Both the position numbers and the translations under genes were made by a program. This document shows positions 26,076-36,798 of a DNA stretch of 64,000 nucleotides, piece after piece. The notes under the pieces were generated by a model. It did no database searches. It was not told the origin of the DNA and saw only the letters and a list, made by a program, of their open reading frames with translations. Positions within the stretch are counted from its first letter, which is position 1. Every line of letters begins with the position of its first letter. The stretch is from positions 317,840,456 to 317,904,455 of the forward strand of contig NC_081407.1 in assembly GCF_030272615.1 (NCBI RefSeq), given 5' to 3'. This stretch comes from Cryptomeria japonica (taxonomy: Eukaryota > Streptophyta > Pinopsida > Cupressales > Cupressaceae).

Positions 26076-27170
26076 TGTTAGGACCCGGAGGCAACTAAGA
26101 GGAGGGGGGGGGGGGTGAATCAGTTGTCTATTAATTTCAACCCAAATATAACTTAATCAAACTTGATACATAATACCAATAAACCAAACTTAGTGTCGGT
26201 TAACATATTAACAGTTAATATTAATACCAGTGAAACTGAATGTATATAACAGAAAGAGAAACAACATCCAAAACACATAACACAAATATTTGTACATGCA
26301 AACCCTGTAGGGAAAAACCACGATGGGAAACCTTACCCACAATCAGATGATACTACTGCAGATAGTATGTGTGCACAAATGGGGTCTGCACATGCAGAAA
26401 GGCCAACTGCCTAGAGCTCACTGCTCAATCACAAGATGAGAGTCACACTGATTACAATTGGATGATTAAATCCAATGATAATGTACTGCTCAAAGTAGCA
26501 TCTCCAATGCTGGATTTAGTGTCGGTTAAGCTCTGATAATCAACTTCAAACCTTCCTTGAACCTTCTTTATGGTCTGCTCATATGATCTTCAATATTCAC
26601 ACATACCATGTTACAATACCATAACCTTACATACCATATCCTTACATCTCACAAATGAGATCTTACATATATACCAAAACCTAAGACCAAATGTGTAAGT
26701 CGGCTCACTAAGAATATTACAATTAAATCATTTACAAAATAAGTCAATATGTGATGCAACATGTTGGCTTAATGTAATTACAACAATATCCAATTGATTA
26801 AATCATCTCCATAACGTGTCATGCTAATCTGGAATAGATAATGCATGGCGGTCCATAACCTAGATCAATTTGCCGGTAACAGAAAATATGTCAACCGGAT
26901 TAGACCAATAACTAGAATACCAAAACAAAGTTTCCAAACCATGTCTTTGACATAACCAAGTGATCTCCAGATGATAACAAGTCATCCTCAGTGCCAGTGA
27001 ACAATATAACCTGTCGGTGAACCAAATACCGATGATTGTGCATAAGTCACTGAACTTGCCGATGAACATAATGTGCTGGTTCAACATAACCAAAGATCTC
27101 CAGAAGGATAAGTGTAGATAAGTGTTGACATCAATGACAAAACCAATGCAACATATCCATAATACCAACA
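26076..27170 (-). repeat. 5' LTR of the copia element
   Basis: It has the same ends as the 3' LTR, is 1095 bp long, and is flanked on the right by TTGAG (27171-27175). Confidence 0.93.
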
Positions 27171-27175
27171 TTGAG

Positions 27176-27600
27176 GAATTTGGTATGCTGTGTGGTTTTT
27201 TCTTCACCATACTTTACTACCACCTTCATATGGATTATCATATTAGGCATAAATGGGGAGCCCAAAAAATATCTTAATCACCTCTAAGTTGATATCAAGA
27301 ATTGTCTAATCTATAATATTTTTTTTCCTTTTGTTCTTCTTGTCATAGGCCTAGGCACAAGCCAACACCAATACTAGAGATTGAAGAGATAATGGAAAAA
27401 TTGTTGCTTACACCATCCTAAACTTCACTTTGCACTAAGCTATAAATATTCCTATCTCCTTCAACATTAAATCATTCTAAGTATTCTTGGATATCCACAT
27501 ACTCAAGTTCAACGTTTCCAATATCACCCCTTGGATAAAACATCTTGGATGGGAATGGTAGCCAATATATTTGTACTTCATCTCTTTAGCTAGTATTTGT
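27176..27600 (-). repeat. Unclassified dispersed repeat, copy A (part 2)
   Basis: It aligns along its length with 39922-40235, for example the shared stretch AATAAATGGGGAGCCCAAA in 39990 and its near copy at 27250. On the minus strand both copies give related broken peptides: copy A has ELEYVDIQEYLE and FNVEGDRNIYS, copy B has EHEYVDNQEYLQ and FNIEGDRNIYC. A coding sequence of unknown family is decaying in both. Confidence 0.55.
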
Positions 27601-30600
27601 TGTACCTGGATGTATATTTCTAGGCATACTGGAGGCGATTAGTAGAATCAAGAAACATATTATTTAACTTGGCTAGCTCTTGAAAATTAGTAAATAAGTA
27701 AACAAACCAAAGAAACAAAAATGAAGCCTCAATAAATATATAAGCCTTAAATATGTTATTTTTAATGATGAGGTTTTAGAGGATCAAAGTTTGGGGTTAC
27801 AATGTGGATTAGGATCATGCATTAGGTATTGAGACACCAAAAATTTCATGTTGAATAGAAATTCTAAACACTTGCATGAGAAAAAATTACCTTGAAGTGC
27901 ATAAAATAGGCCTAGAAGACTACCTAGTGTAATATGATCAATCTCAGAACTCAAGATAATGGACCTTGAAATGATTTTAGGGTTTGAAGACTAGAGATAC
28001 CCCTTAATAGGTTTGCAAATAATATAATGGTGAAAAAAATGCTATTGAAAGGTAAGTGCCTTAGAAATGTGTTAGGGATTAGAGGTCATGAGTATCTCTT
28101 CTCAAAAACACAAAATCTCAAAAAGATAGGCCTTGTTAATACATCATAGATTAGTTATTAGGCATATAACCTAACATGTATTGGATTAATTGCTTGAAGG
28201 TTTTAATTTGAAATATATAACAAATGAATTCTACTGGGGATTACATTTTACAAAATTCATCTTAATCGGTACCAAAGTAAGGATAAACTTGAAGTTCTCC
28301 AAATCTGAAAAAAGATGAGAATTTAAATAAGTATGGTATTTAATAATTTAAGCATTATCTTAAGGTGACATTAGCATGAGATCACTATGCCATCAACTAG
28401 AAACCATGGTGAGATAATTTTTTCCAAAGATTATTTAAGAAATATCTCATCATTAGGGATTTGAAAGAATTATGTTAATCATGTCCAAAAGAACAACTTC
28501 AATATCCTAAGGAGAGGATGAAGTCATCATGATGTCACCAAGCGAAAAAATAACCATGGACTTTGATAGAAGGAAAGATTTAAAAAGGGCTAGGGCCCAT
28601 GAGAAAACTAGAAAATAAGGAAAAATTAGAGAAAATGACAAAGAAAACAACAATAAATGAAGAAAAATTGGAAAAGCATCTTAACCAACCTAGAAAAGGC
28701 CATGAATGAGAAAAGAAAAAAAACTATCTAATAATAATGAGAGGAGAATGGCAAGGGGAAGAAGGGGGTTAAATCACTTTCCCCAACTACACACACATGG
28801 ATACACAAAAACACACTTGAGTAATGACAATCACACAACCAATTAACAATATGAAAGTAGACCAATCTATAGGGCATGAGGAAGCACACATAAAAGCAAT
28901 AATATAAAATAAAAAAGGAAAATGAGCATAAAAGGAAGGGAAGGGAATGGGTAGTAAATTCACCATAAATGTAGAGTTGAACATTAGTTCAAGATGACAC
29001 ATATCCCCGACATTAGAGTTTTAGGGACATCTATGATTATGCAAGGATGAACAACCCTAAGGTTCTAACAAGGTGACATAGCCCCAACAAGTTTAATCTA
29101 TAATAGATTAGGGTTTCAAAGCTCCCTTTATAGTCACACAAAGATGATCAACTCTCAAAGTTCAATGAGAGGTAAAATACTCAAAATAAACATAAGGAGA
29201 AAACGAAGAAAGAAAAGCGCAAGGCAATAAAGAAATAGGATATAAAAAGTAAAAAAGGGAAGGCAACGAGTCCTTGTTTTGTTGAGGTAAAATGAGGTTT
29301 TCATATTTAAGACACAACACCTACCTTGCAATTAACTAAAATATATTTAGCTCATAACTTATTTACCTCAAATTCAAGTAATCATGAATACATTTAGGTA
29401 TGTTGTCTTGGTATGCTTGGTACCACATAAGAAGATAATATCACATATGACTATGCCAACATAATCCAAGAGGCTTTAGAAGTTTATGATGATGAATAAT
29501 TTTTTGGGAAGCTATTTGAGGAGTTCTTATATTTTATTTATTTTAGAGCTCTTATCATGGTCTTAAAATGGCAACTGATACCATGGGTGCTTCGTGGGTA
29601 CAACTCTCTATTCTATATAGGTTTCTTCTGGTTTGAGCATATTAATGGGTTCACATAATTATCGTAAGGTAGACTGAGGTAGAAATCACCTACCATGTAC
29701 ATATACTAAGTGGGTGGTTTTGTTATGTTTATTTTGGCTTCAGTTTCTATGTATCTTTGATTGCATGTACCATTTTTGTTTGTTCAAGTTTCTTTTCCTT
29801 GTCATGTCAAGTGTTAAACCTTGAGACTTTGTAGCCAAACAATTAAGGAATTGGTCTCATTATCTAAGATTTTGGGTTCATCCTACACCCTTCACAATCA
29901 TCATCTCTAGTCGAATCTAGATGTTTACCTCACTTTTGAACTTGACAATTTTTAATTGTTTTGTCAAATTGACAAAATTTATCATGTGTTGTCTCTCATT
30001 GTATCTATGTCATCCCCAAATGTCCAATCACTATTAAATAATTAACAACTCATGTCCATAGTCAAAACAATTAATAGATCAATCTCATTGTATCCTTAAG
30101 TGTCATATTTTCTCCACACCAAGTTGCCACATCTTGTCAAACAAGTTATACCAGTGGAGTTGCAAGTATAAATCATATTTAAAAAATTTGACAAGTTTGT
30201 GGCTCATGGTTTAAAGTCATTATAAAGTGATTTCATGAAATAATTTAATAAATTGTTCAATTAACAAAATTATTCAAAATTGACGAATGTATATCTAGTT
30301 GATGACTAAGATTGATTACCTCAAGTCATCAAGTTTGAGCAAAAACTTGCATTATTAGTAATATTTGATTTGTCATAACTTTAAATTAAACTCTGGTTAT
30401 AATTTTTCCACAAACTCAAATTCATTATCATTTTGAGGTTAAAATGATCACATTATGAAAAAAATTACACAAATTGTACATAGATGATTAAAAAGATTTT
30501 TAATGGTATGTGACACTTTTTTTATTTGAAGTATAAAAAAATATTATCCATATTTCTTATAATTATTAGAAATGTATTCTTCTTTTAGATATGAATTACT

Positions 30601-30715
30601 GAGAGTGATTCAAAATATTGAATGAAAAATATTACACAGTTTAATCTACGATTCATTGATAGTATAAAATTCATACAATATATGGAAATAGCCTTTGTCA
30701 AAGCTTTCATAAAGG
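27601..30715. other. Intergenic DNA, nothing recognised
   Basis: AT-rich and, between 28.5 and 29.3 kb, purine-rich on the plus strand (many GAAAA and AAGG tracts). No protein-like frame, LTR end or RNA gene was found. It does not match the flank of duplication copy 2. Confidence 0.4.
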
Positions 30716-31231
30716 TTTGGTTTGAAAAACAGGTGCCGAGCCGAATTCCACATATTTTGCCACCATTTTAACTGCTTGCCAAAATAGGAGCTTTGGAACA
30801 CCGTATTGAACTCTACAAAGGCGTAATTTAAGTAGCGGTTTTGTAAGATATCATACTTACATACAATTGCTCTGGTAGAAATTATGTAAAATGTGGAAGC
30901 ATAGACAAAGCATGCGACCGTTTAACAAAGTGCCTCCAATAGATTTCACCTCACAAGCTGTAATGATTGCTAAATGTACATTTGATACATACAAATGTAT
31001 ATTATCATGCAGGTAGAGTGGGTATTCCAGCCAGGACCTGAGTATATAATAAAACAACTGTAAAAATAATTTCAACCATATAACAGAAGAGAAGAACAAT
31101 CTACAAACAGATATACTCAATATAATCTTCTTTCAAAGGTATTCTAATCTAGAAGAACAAAAGATGGATACAGATAATAATACTGAGATTAATAATAAAG
31201 ATCATTAGTACTTGAGTGGAATGTGATATAT

Positions 31232-31753
31232 TCATAATGGATCTCTGGTCTCGGACTGTGGCTTCAAAAGTTCCTCCTTGTTGTTTTCATTGGCAATAAA
31301 TGCTGCAGTAGTAGCCCCATTGAGTTGTGCCTGCAGAATGGCATTCTCTGCCTGCAATTTGAGAAGCTGCTGATTGACAGTAGATGTACAAGTAAGAGCC
31401 CCATTGAGCTGTGCCTGGAGAATGGCCTTCTCTGCCTGCAATTTGGTAAGCTGTTGATGGAGGTTCCAAACAATTCCAGCACACCCATACACAGGATCTC
31501 TATGCCTGGCCTTGGCTTCATACACCATGCTGTTCACTGCATCTGCTCTCATCTCCATTGCAATTCCTTCCAGCATTTTAATGATATTACTTGCTCCAAA
31601 TACTCTGTGAGCCTCTATATATCGCTGTGGCTCATTTGGAGGAAAGAATGGAGCCAGCACGCAGCTTTCTGTACATCTTCTTCTCAGCAGTTTGCATGAT
31701 GCGCATGGAGATGATGATGATGATGATGATGGGTGTTCCATTTTATCCGCCAT
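31232..31753 (-). CDS. LOB-domain (LBD/ASL) transcription factor
   Basis: Plant-specific DNA-binding regulator, 173 residues from the ATG at 31753. The zinc-finger-like block CASCKLLRRRCTESC has the CX2CX6CX3C spacing. The GAS block (FGASNIIKML) and DPVYGCAG are present. A leucine coil follows (LHQQLTKLQAEKAILQAQL), with Lys at the third position of the LX6LX3LX6L pattern, so it is a variant class I coil. The domain resembles the LBD1/LBD11 type by recall. Within the coil region an 84-bp unit is repeated in tandem (units from about 31314 and 31398), giving a second KLQAENAILQAQL. The protein is short after the domain. An ATG at 31804 is in frame, but a TATA box at 31831 would put it at or before the transcript start, so I chose 31753. 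A polyserine stretch follows the start, encoded by a TCA repeat. A paralogue lies at 47.3-47.7 kb. Confidence 0.9.
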   Translation of the reverse strand: MADKMEHPSSSSSSSPCASCKLLRRRCTESCVLAPFFPPNEPQRYIEAHRVFGASNIIKMLEGIAMEMRADAVNSMVYEAKARHRDPVYGCAGIVWNLHQQLTKLQAEKAILQAQLNGALTCTSTVNQQLLKLQAENAILQAQLNGATTAAFIANENNKEELLKPQSETRDPL

Positions 31754-31830
31754 TTTTAAAAGCTCAAAGGTCTGGTGCAACGAAATGCGGATGCCAAATA
31801 ACATTAGGTTAAAAGGAGAAAGCTTGGCGC

Positions 31831-31836
31831 TTTATA
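31831..31836 (-). promoter_or_regulatory. TATA box of the LBD gene
   Basis: TATAAA on the minus strand (context GAGTATAAAGCG), 78 bp upstream of the chosen ATG. The matching position in the second copy (47757-47762) has GATAAA, which supports its reading as a functional element lost in the pseudogene. Confidence 0.6.
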
Positions 31837-32188
31837 CTCCTCCCGTTAATTACAGGAGAAATTGTAATGGAGGTCTATATTTTTATTTTATTTATGTAAA
31901 ATTAAAGGAGGGCCTTTTAAAAAAGATTAAAAACGATGGGTCATCAAAGTTAGTTACCTATTAAGGCGGGAGATTAAAAATCTTAGTAATTGTAAAATAA
32001 TAGAGATAATATTGTATATTTAAAAAGGTTTTGTTAGTAGAAAAAGACGGTAGAGACCCAAAAATTTTAACAAACAAATATTTGAAAGTCATTTTGAGTC
32101 TCTGCCGTCTTTTTTGAGTCAGGGTTAAGATTTATGTTCTCCTCACTCCTCAGCAATAAAATTTAATTATTTATTAAAATTTTAAATA

Positions 32189-32275
32189 TTTGAAATCAAT
32201 TAAATGTAAATTATTAATTTGAAATCAATTAAATGTAAATTATTAATTTGAAATCAATTAAATGTAAATTATTTA
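32189..32275. repeat. 29-bp tandem repeat, three copies
   Basis: TTTGAAATCAATTAAATG starts at 32189, 32218 and 32247 with an exact 29-bp period. The third unit is the outer end of the fold-back arm. The array is absent from duplication copy 2. Confidence 0.9.
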
Positions 32276-32588
32276 TTAACTTTTAGATTTTAATATATCA
32301 CTTATTCATTAATTATTAGATTAGACTAAACTTAACCAAATTAAATCAAAAAATATTAAATATACATTTTTCAACATTTTTTTTTTATTGATCTATACAT
32401 TTTTCAACATTACAATTATTTATATCAAAAATTTATTACAATTATAAATAACTGTAATGTTGGAAAATGTATATTTTATATTTTTTGATTTATTTTCATT
32501 AAGTTTATTCTAATGTAATGATTAATGAATAAGTGATATATTTCAATGTAAATGTTAATAAATAATTTGCATTTACTTGATTTCAAAT
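32247..32588. repeat. Large inverted (fold-back) repeat upstream of the LBD gene
   Basis: The left arm 32247-32376 is the inverse of the right arm 32455-32588 over about 130 bp. Shared blocks include ATATATCACTTATTCATTAAT and ATATACATTTTtCAACATT on one side and their complements on the other. The spacer is about 78 bp and itself contains a further inverted copy (32393-32412). Duplication copy 2 (48120-48340) has only the right arm, so the left arm was added in copy 1 or lost from copy 2. A transcript would form a long hairpin. Confidence 0.85.
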
Positions 32589-33096
32589 GCATGTATGTAT
32601 TTATAAGGACTAAACTTAATTATTAAGTTATCTATTCATTATTTTAACTTGATTTATCCACTTACAAGGACTCATCTTAATTATAGACAACACCTCTCTT
32701 TAGATATTGTTCTAGAAGTCAAGGTGAATAGGCTTTGGACATCAATTTATTTGCTATTATTTTTGTGTGTAGGTTCAAATTGGTGAGTATGGTTCAAATC
32801 CAAGAAAGGCTAGATTAGTTCTATGCGAGGCACAAAACTAAAGTAGAACATTAGACATGAGTTCAATGATATAAGGATGTTCATCTAGCATCTTTTAGGG
32901 TTCTAATAAATTGGTAGATTTATCCATGATGGGTTATTAAAAGGGATATTCATCAAGCTTAGAAATAAGTATTATTGTTTTTATTTGTTTAAACTTTGCG
33001 CAATTATTTTAGAAGCAATTAATCATTCCCAATTCATTAAATTTAGGATTAATTGATTGATTATTTTTTTGCCTTATATTAATTTAAAATATGGTC

Positions 33097-33111
33097 ATTT
33101 ATTTTTCTTTT
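33097..33111. repeat. LINE target-site duplication, left
   Basis: ATTTATTTTTCTTTT occurs here and at 36081-36095. The unoccupied copy at 48831-48845 has it once. Confidence 0.93.
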
Positions 33112-36080
33112 TTTTTTATGAATAGGCATGCACTATATTAAAAATTTAAAATAGGATACATGTTCACAAAAAAAAGGTGGGTGGTAGAGAAGCACACCTT
33201 GGAAGTCCACACAGGCCTAGCCTGGAAATAAACATTAAAAAAGTCTAATGGGCCTAGCCTAGAATAACATCAATAGATTAAAAAACAAAGAAAAGGCCCT
33301 CGGGCCACTAGAGCTTGATGCCTGTAGAGGGTAGAGGATCATGGTCATCTGAACGACCCCACCCAGAACCAAGGGTGGGGGTGACGTCGAGAGGAGCCCA
33401 GCCATTGTGCTCTTCAGGTTCTTTTTCTTTGTCTTCTTCTTCATTTCTATGGGGAGAAATGACCAATGCCAGCCACGGGAGAGTCTTGCCAGAGGACCAT
33501 CCAGAGTCAGCAAGAGGATGGGCACTCGACCACCCGAAAGAACTGGCAAGCCACACAAAAGCACCACCACCAGGAGCCGCTGCTCCTCCCAAAGGCCACC
33601 CGTGGTCAACCAGAGGAGGAGGGGAGTGAGAATGTCGGCGAGGGTGAGAAATCTGCAAAGAACCTTATGAACCCTACTAAGAGGCATGAGAGCGGTTGCA
33701 CCGCTGACCCCAAGGTGGTGACTGGGCACGGGAGGAAGTGGGCGATGGTGGAACATGAGCCACCATGCAAGGAGCATTAGCCTAGTGGTCGAGGAGCTCC
33801 TGCAGGTGAGAAAATTCTAGTGCAACTTTGTTATCTTGCACTTGTATCTGCATAAACACAATAGAGAATATAGTAGCTTTAGAATACAATGAAACATATT
33901 TATCCATTTGCGTATGAGAAAAAATGCTGGAATTTCTATCTTTCTAGATATGAAATAGAATCTCCACCTTGAAACTATGCTAAAGCTGGGAAAATTTGGA
34001 GGGAAAACCATGAGAGTCCCCCAAAAGAACCACATGCCATGAAAAGGGTTCTGGTCGGAAAGGTCGAAAGAAATCATGAATCCACTGCCAAAACTGTTGG
34101 GCTCTAAAACTGAACCAAAAGAGATGTTTGAAAGACTCGGGCTACCCACAAAATGGGCAACGAGGGTCAACAACCCCAAGATGAAGGAGCCACGACCCCA
34201 CAGGTAAGCCTTGGAACAAAATACACCAAGAAAAGTGGGAAAGCTTCAGCTCTATTCTGCCAGACCAAACGACTGAAAAATGTTTCCTCCAAACATGGAG
34301 AAGAGAAAACAAATGCCACCCGAGGTTCAAAGAATCCACCATCGGAAGATGAGGCGAAAGCCAATAATAGCCCAGTCGAGGCTTATAGCCCCGAAAAGGG
34401 GTATCTAGGTACCACTTCCAATCCTTCCACCAAGGTCTGGTACCATGAATGCCAACCTTGTGAAGCATATCAGAGGGGATAGCACTCAACAAGGTCTCAA
34501 AAGTGGCCTGGTCTTGATTAGAAATCCCAAACAAAGGGCGAAAAGTCTCCCAAGAGGAGATCCGCATAGTGGGTCTATGGAAAAAATGTTGCACAGTCTG
34601 GATGCCTTTTTTGTGAAACCAGAGAGCCTTAATCCCAGGAATTCTGGCCAAAGGTCTGCCATTTAAGGTAAATAGAGGAGACCACCAAATATTATGGAGA
34701 TTAAGGGAAATCCCATCCCGAAAGCCATCTCCAACCCATCGAAGCCACGGTTTAACCGCCTCCCAAGCTCTCTAGATGCTCTTAGCAATGAAGGTCCCCA
34801 TGATCTGAACAGGCTCCCTCATAACCAGAAGGGTTTGTAAGCCAATACCTTTCCACACAGGTCTATGAAGCAGAAATCGAGACTGAATGTAATGTTTGAG
34901 GAGGATTTTCCAAGATTTAGAACTAGAAAGAGCTCTAATCACCCATTTGACACACAGGGCTATGTCCTGTCTCTGGTAGAAAGAAAACCAAGGCCACCCA
35001 GATCATGAGGAAAGAAACAAAATTCCCAAGTGACCCTATGAAAGCCTCTATGAGAATCTAATGAGGACCAAAGGAAGTCATGAAGGATTTTTTCCAACTT
35101 TTGATAATAAGCTTTAGAAGGAGCCCAACAGGAAGAATAATGAACATGGGTAGCAGCCAAAACTTTAGAGCATATGTGGAACTTTCCTGCAAGAGAGAGA
35201 GGCTTGGTAATCTAGTAGGCCAACATTTTTTCAATTCGAAGCAACACAATAGACCAAAGCTTAGCAGGGGAAGCTTCAAAGGCAAAAGGAATACCCAGGA
35301 AGCAAAAAATTTCCCCTTGAGAAAGCTAGTCGGGAAAAGGCAGAGTAGACTACCTGTAACAGAGCATCTTATGCCACTGAATGGCTGACCCAGAGGCAAG
35401 GTAGAAGGTATCCAAATAGGCCAAGGCTGCTTTAATATTATCCTCATCCTCTAGAAGAGTGAGGAAGGAATCATCAGCGAAATGACAATTGATTAGCTAA
35501 GACGGGGAATCAGGCAAAGATATCCCCTGAACAAGCCCTTGTGAAGTAGAATGGGCAAGTAAGTAGCTAAACCCTTCAGTAGCAAGAACATACAAGGAAG
35601 GAGCTAAGGGACAACCTTGACGAATGGAGAAAAAAAGCCCAAAAATCTGAGACTGGCGGCCATTGATGGTGATACAAGCAAAAGCCTCAACAAAAAGCAT
35701 CTCCACATCTTGAATGAATTTGGGACCAAACCCCAACACGGCTAGCATAGCCAAAATAAAAGGCCATTCACTATGGTCATAGGCCTTGGCAAAATCAATC
35801 TTAATTAACATGGCCTTCTTCTTCGAACTCCGAGCCCATTCCATACTTCCTAGATGACAATGATGTTATCCAGAATGATCCTGGATTTAATGAAACTGGT
35901 TTGTTCAGGATGGATGATGAGAGGCAACATGTGGCGTATTTTTAAAGCTAAGGCTTTGGATATAATCTTGTATGAAACATTGAGGAGCGTGATGGGCCGC
36001 CAATTGCAGATATCATCCCAATCGCCCGCTTTATGTATGAATTTAATATTTCCCTGATTGATAAGACTGCCAAGAGATTT
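33112..36080 (-). mobile_element. 5'-truncated L1-type LINE
   Basis: Bounded by a 15-bp target-site duplication and, at the left, by a T run that is the poly-A tail on the minus strand. The unoccupied site is preserved at 48831-48845. Only the reverse-transcriptase and C-terminal parts of ORF2 are present, starting within the RT fingers; ORF1 and the endonuclease are missing. About 2.97 kb. The left 700 bp is much richer in G+C than the surroundings. Truncation at the 5' end with a tail and long TSD is the mark of target-primed reverse transcription. Confidence 0.95.
33817..36080 (-). pseudogene. LINE ORF2 remnant: reverse transcriptase and zf-RVT
   Basis: Minus-strand blocks in order: WRPITLLNVSYKIISKALA and EQTSFIKSR (35850-36060), then after a frameshift with a stop near 35848 KIDFAKAYDHSEW and RQGCPLAPSLYVLATE (35497-35844), then the catalytic FADD (35471-35482) in CHFADDSFLTLLEDED. 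Further blocks in shifted frames lead to the zinc-binding RVT region (about 34142-34480: KLSHFSWCILFQGLPVG, CPFCG) and a terminal part to 33817. Frame shifts and stops prevent any protein. Residues encoded beyond 36080 in the first open frame are host DNA. Confidence 0.92.
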
Positions 36081-36798
36081 ATTTATTTTTCTTTTCATTT
36101 TGATAATTCATCCAATTCAACAACCCCATAGGTATTGCCCTTATGATTTTATTTTTGATTTATTTTTTAGATCTAAGACTATAGGATTTTTTAAGATTTA
36201 TATCAATGTCATCTCCCTTCCTTCATTCCTTTATTCATGTATTAATTTTTTGCCAATGTATCATCATTATCATAATAGGAAGAATGGTTTCAATCATGAG
36301 GCACACTTGGACAATTAGATAAGCAAGAGTTTTTTTCCTTGCATAGTTATTTTCTCAATAGATTCCCATCATATTGTACATAGTTCATTGATTATCTTTC
36401 CAAGTTATTGATTGATAAATCCTTTGGTTCGAATATTTTTCAAGGCATTGATGCTCAAGTGAGCCCTTTAATCTCTTTGTGTAGTTCATCTTCCTCCCTT
36501 CCTATGATAGACCTCAAAAAAACTTGTTTATTAAAATTAGTTAATTACTAATACTATGATGAATATTAAGATACTATTTTTTTATTATTAATTCATGTTA
36601 TACCTATAACATCATTCTAAGTGTGAATTTTGTTTGTATGCTAATTATTTTATTATTATATTAATCTTTTTGTAAATTTGATTATTTAAGTAAAAATATT
36701 GATTAATTAAATATTTTATTTTATTTTATACCAAAAACTAATCCTTGTGTTGTTTGGGTTTTTGGATGGTAATTTTTATTTTAAAAAATGAAGGGTAT

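Larger units (their letters stand above)
20416..27170 (-). mobile_element. Complete but inactive Ty1/copia retrotransposon
   Basis: LTRs of 1088 bp (20416-21503) and 1095 bp (26076-27170) both run from TGTTAGGACCC to ATACCAACA on the plus strand, with TSD TTGAG. On the minus strand the primer-binding site TGGTATCAGA (26064-26073), complementary to initiator tRNA-Met, follows the 5' LTR. The polypurine tract CAAAGGGGGAGAT (21504-21516) precedes the 3' LTR. The order gag, protease, integrase, reverse transcriptase, RNase H is that of copia. By eye the LTRs differ at about 6% in their first 450 bp, so the insertion is not recent. The coding part is broken many times. Confidence 0.95.
30716..36798. 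repeat. Segmental duplication, copy 1 (contains intact LBD gene)
   Basis: Similarity to 40250-53156 starts at TTTGGTTTGAAA (30716 and 40250), picks up again at CTTTGGAACACCGTATT, and ends at GGGTAT (36798 and 53156). In coding and near-coding parts the copies are about 92-93% identical by eye. Copy 1 contains the LINE insertion and a fold-back arm that copy 2 lacks. Without the LINE it is about 3.1 kb. Confidence 0.88.

Noticed and set aside
31232-31804. Longer LBD start at 31804
   Set aside because: The TATA box at 31831 leaves too little room for a transcript start, and the paralogue lacks this ATG; the ATG at 31753 is present in both copies.
33259-33780. Overlapping open frames on both strands at 33.3-33.8 kb as host genes
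   Set aside because: They lie inside the LINE, between its RT remnant and tail; the openness follows from the high G+C content.
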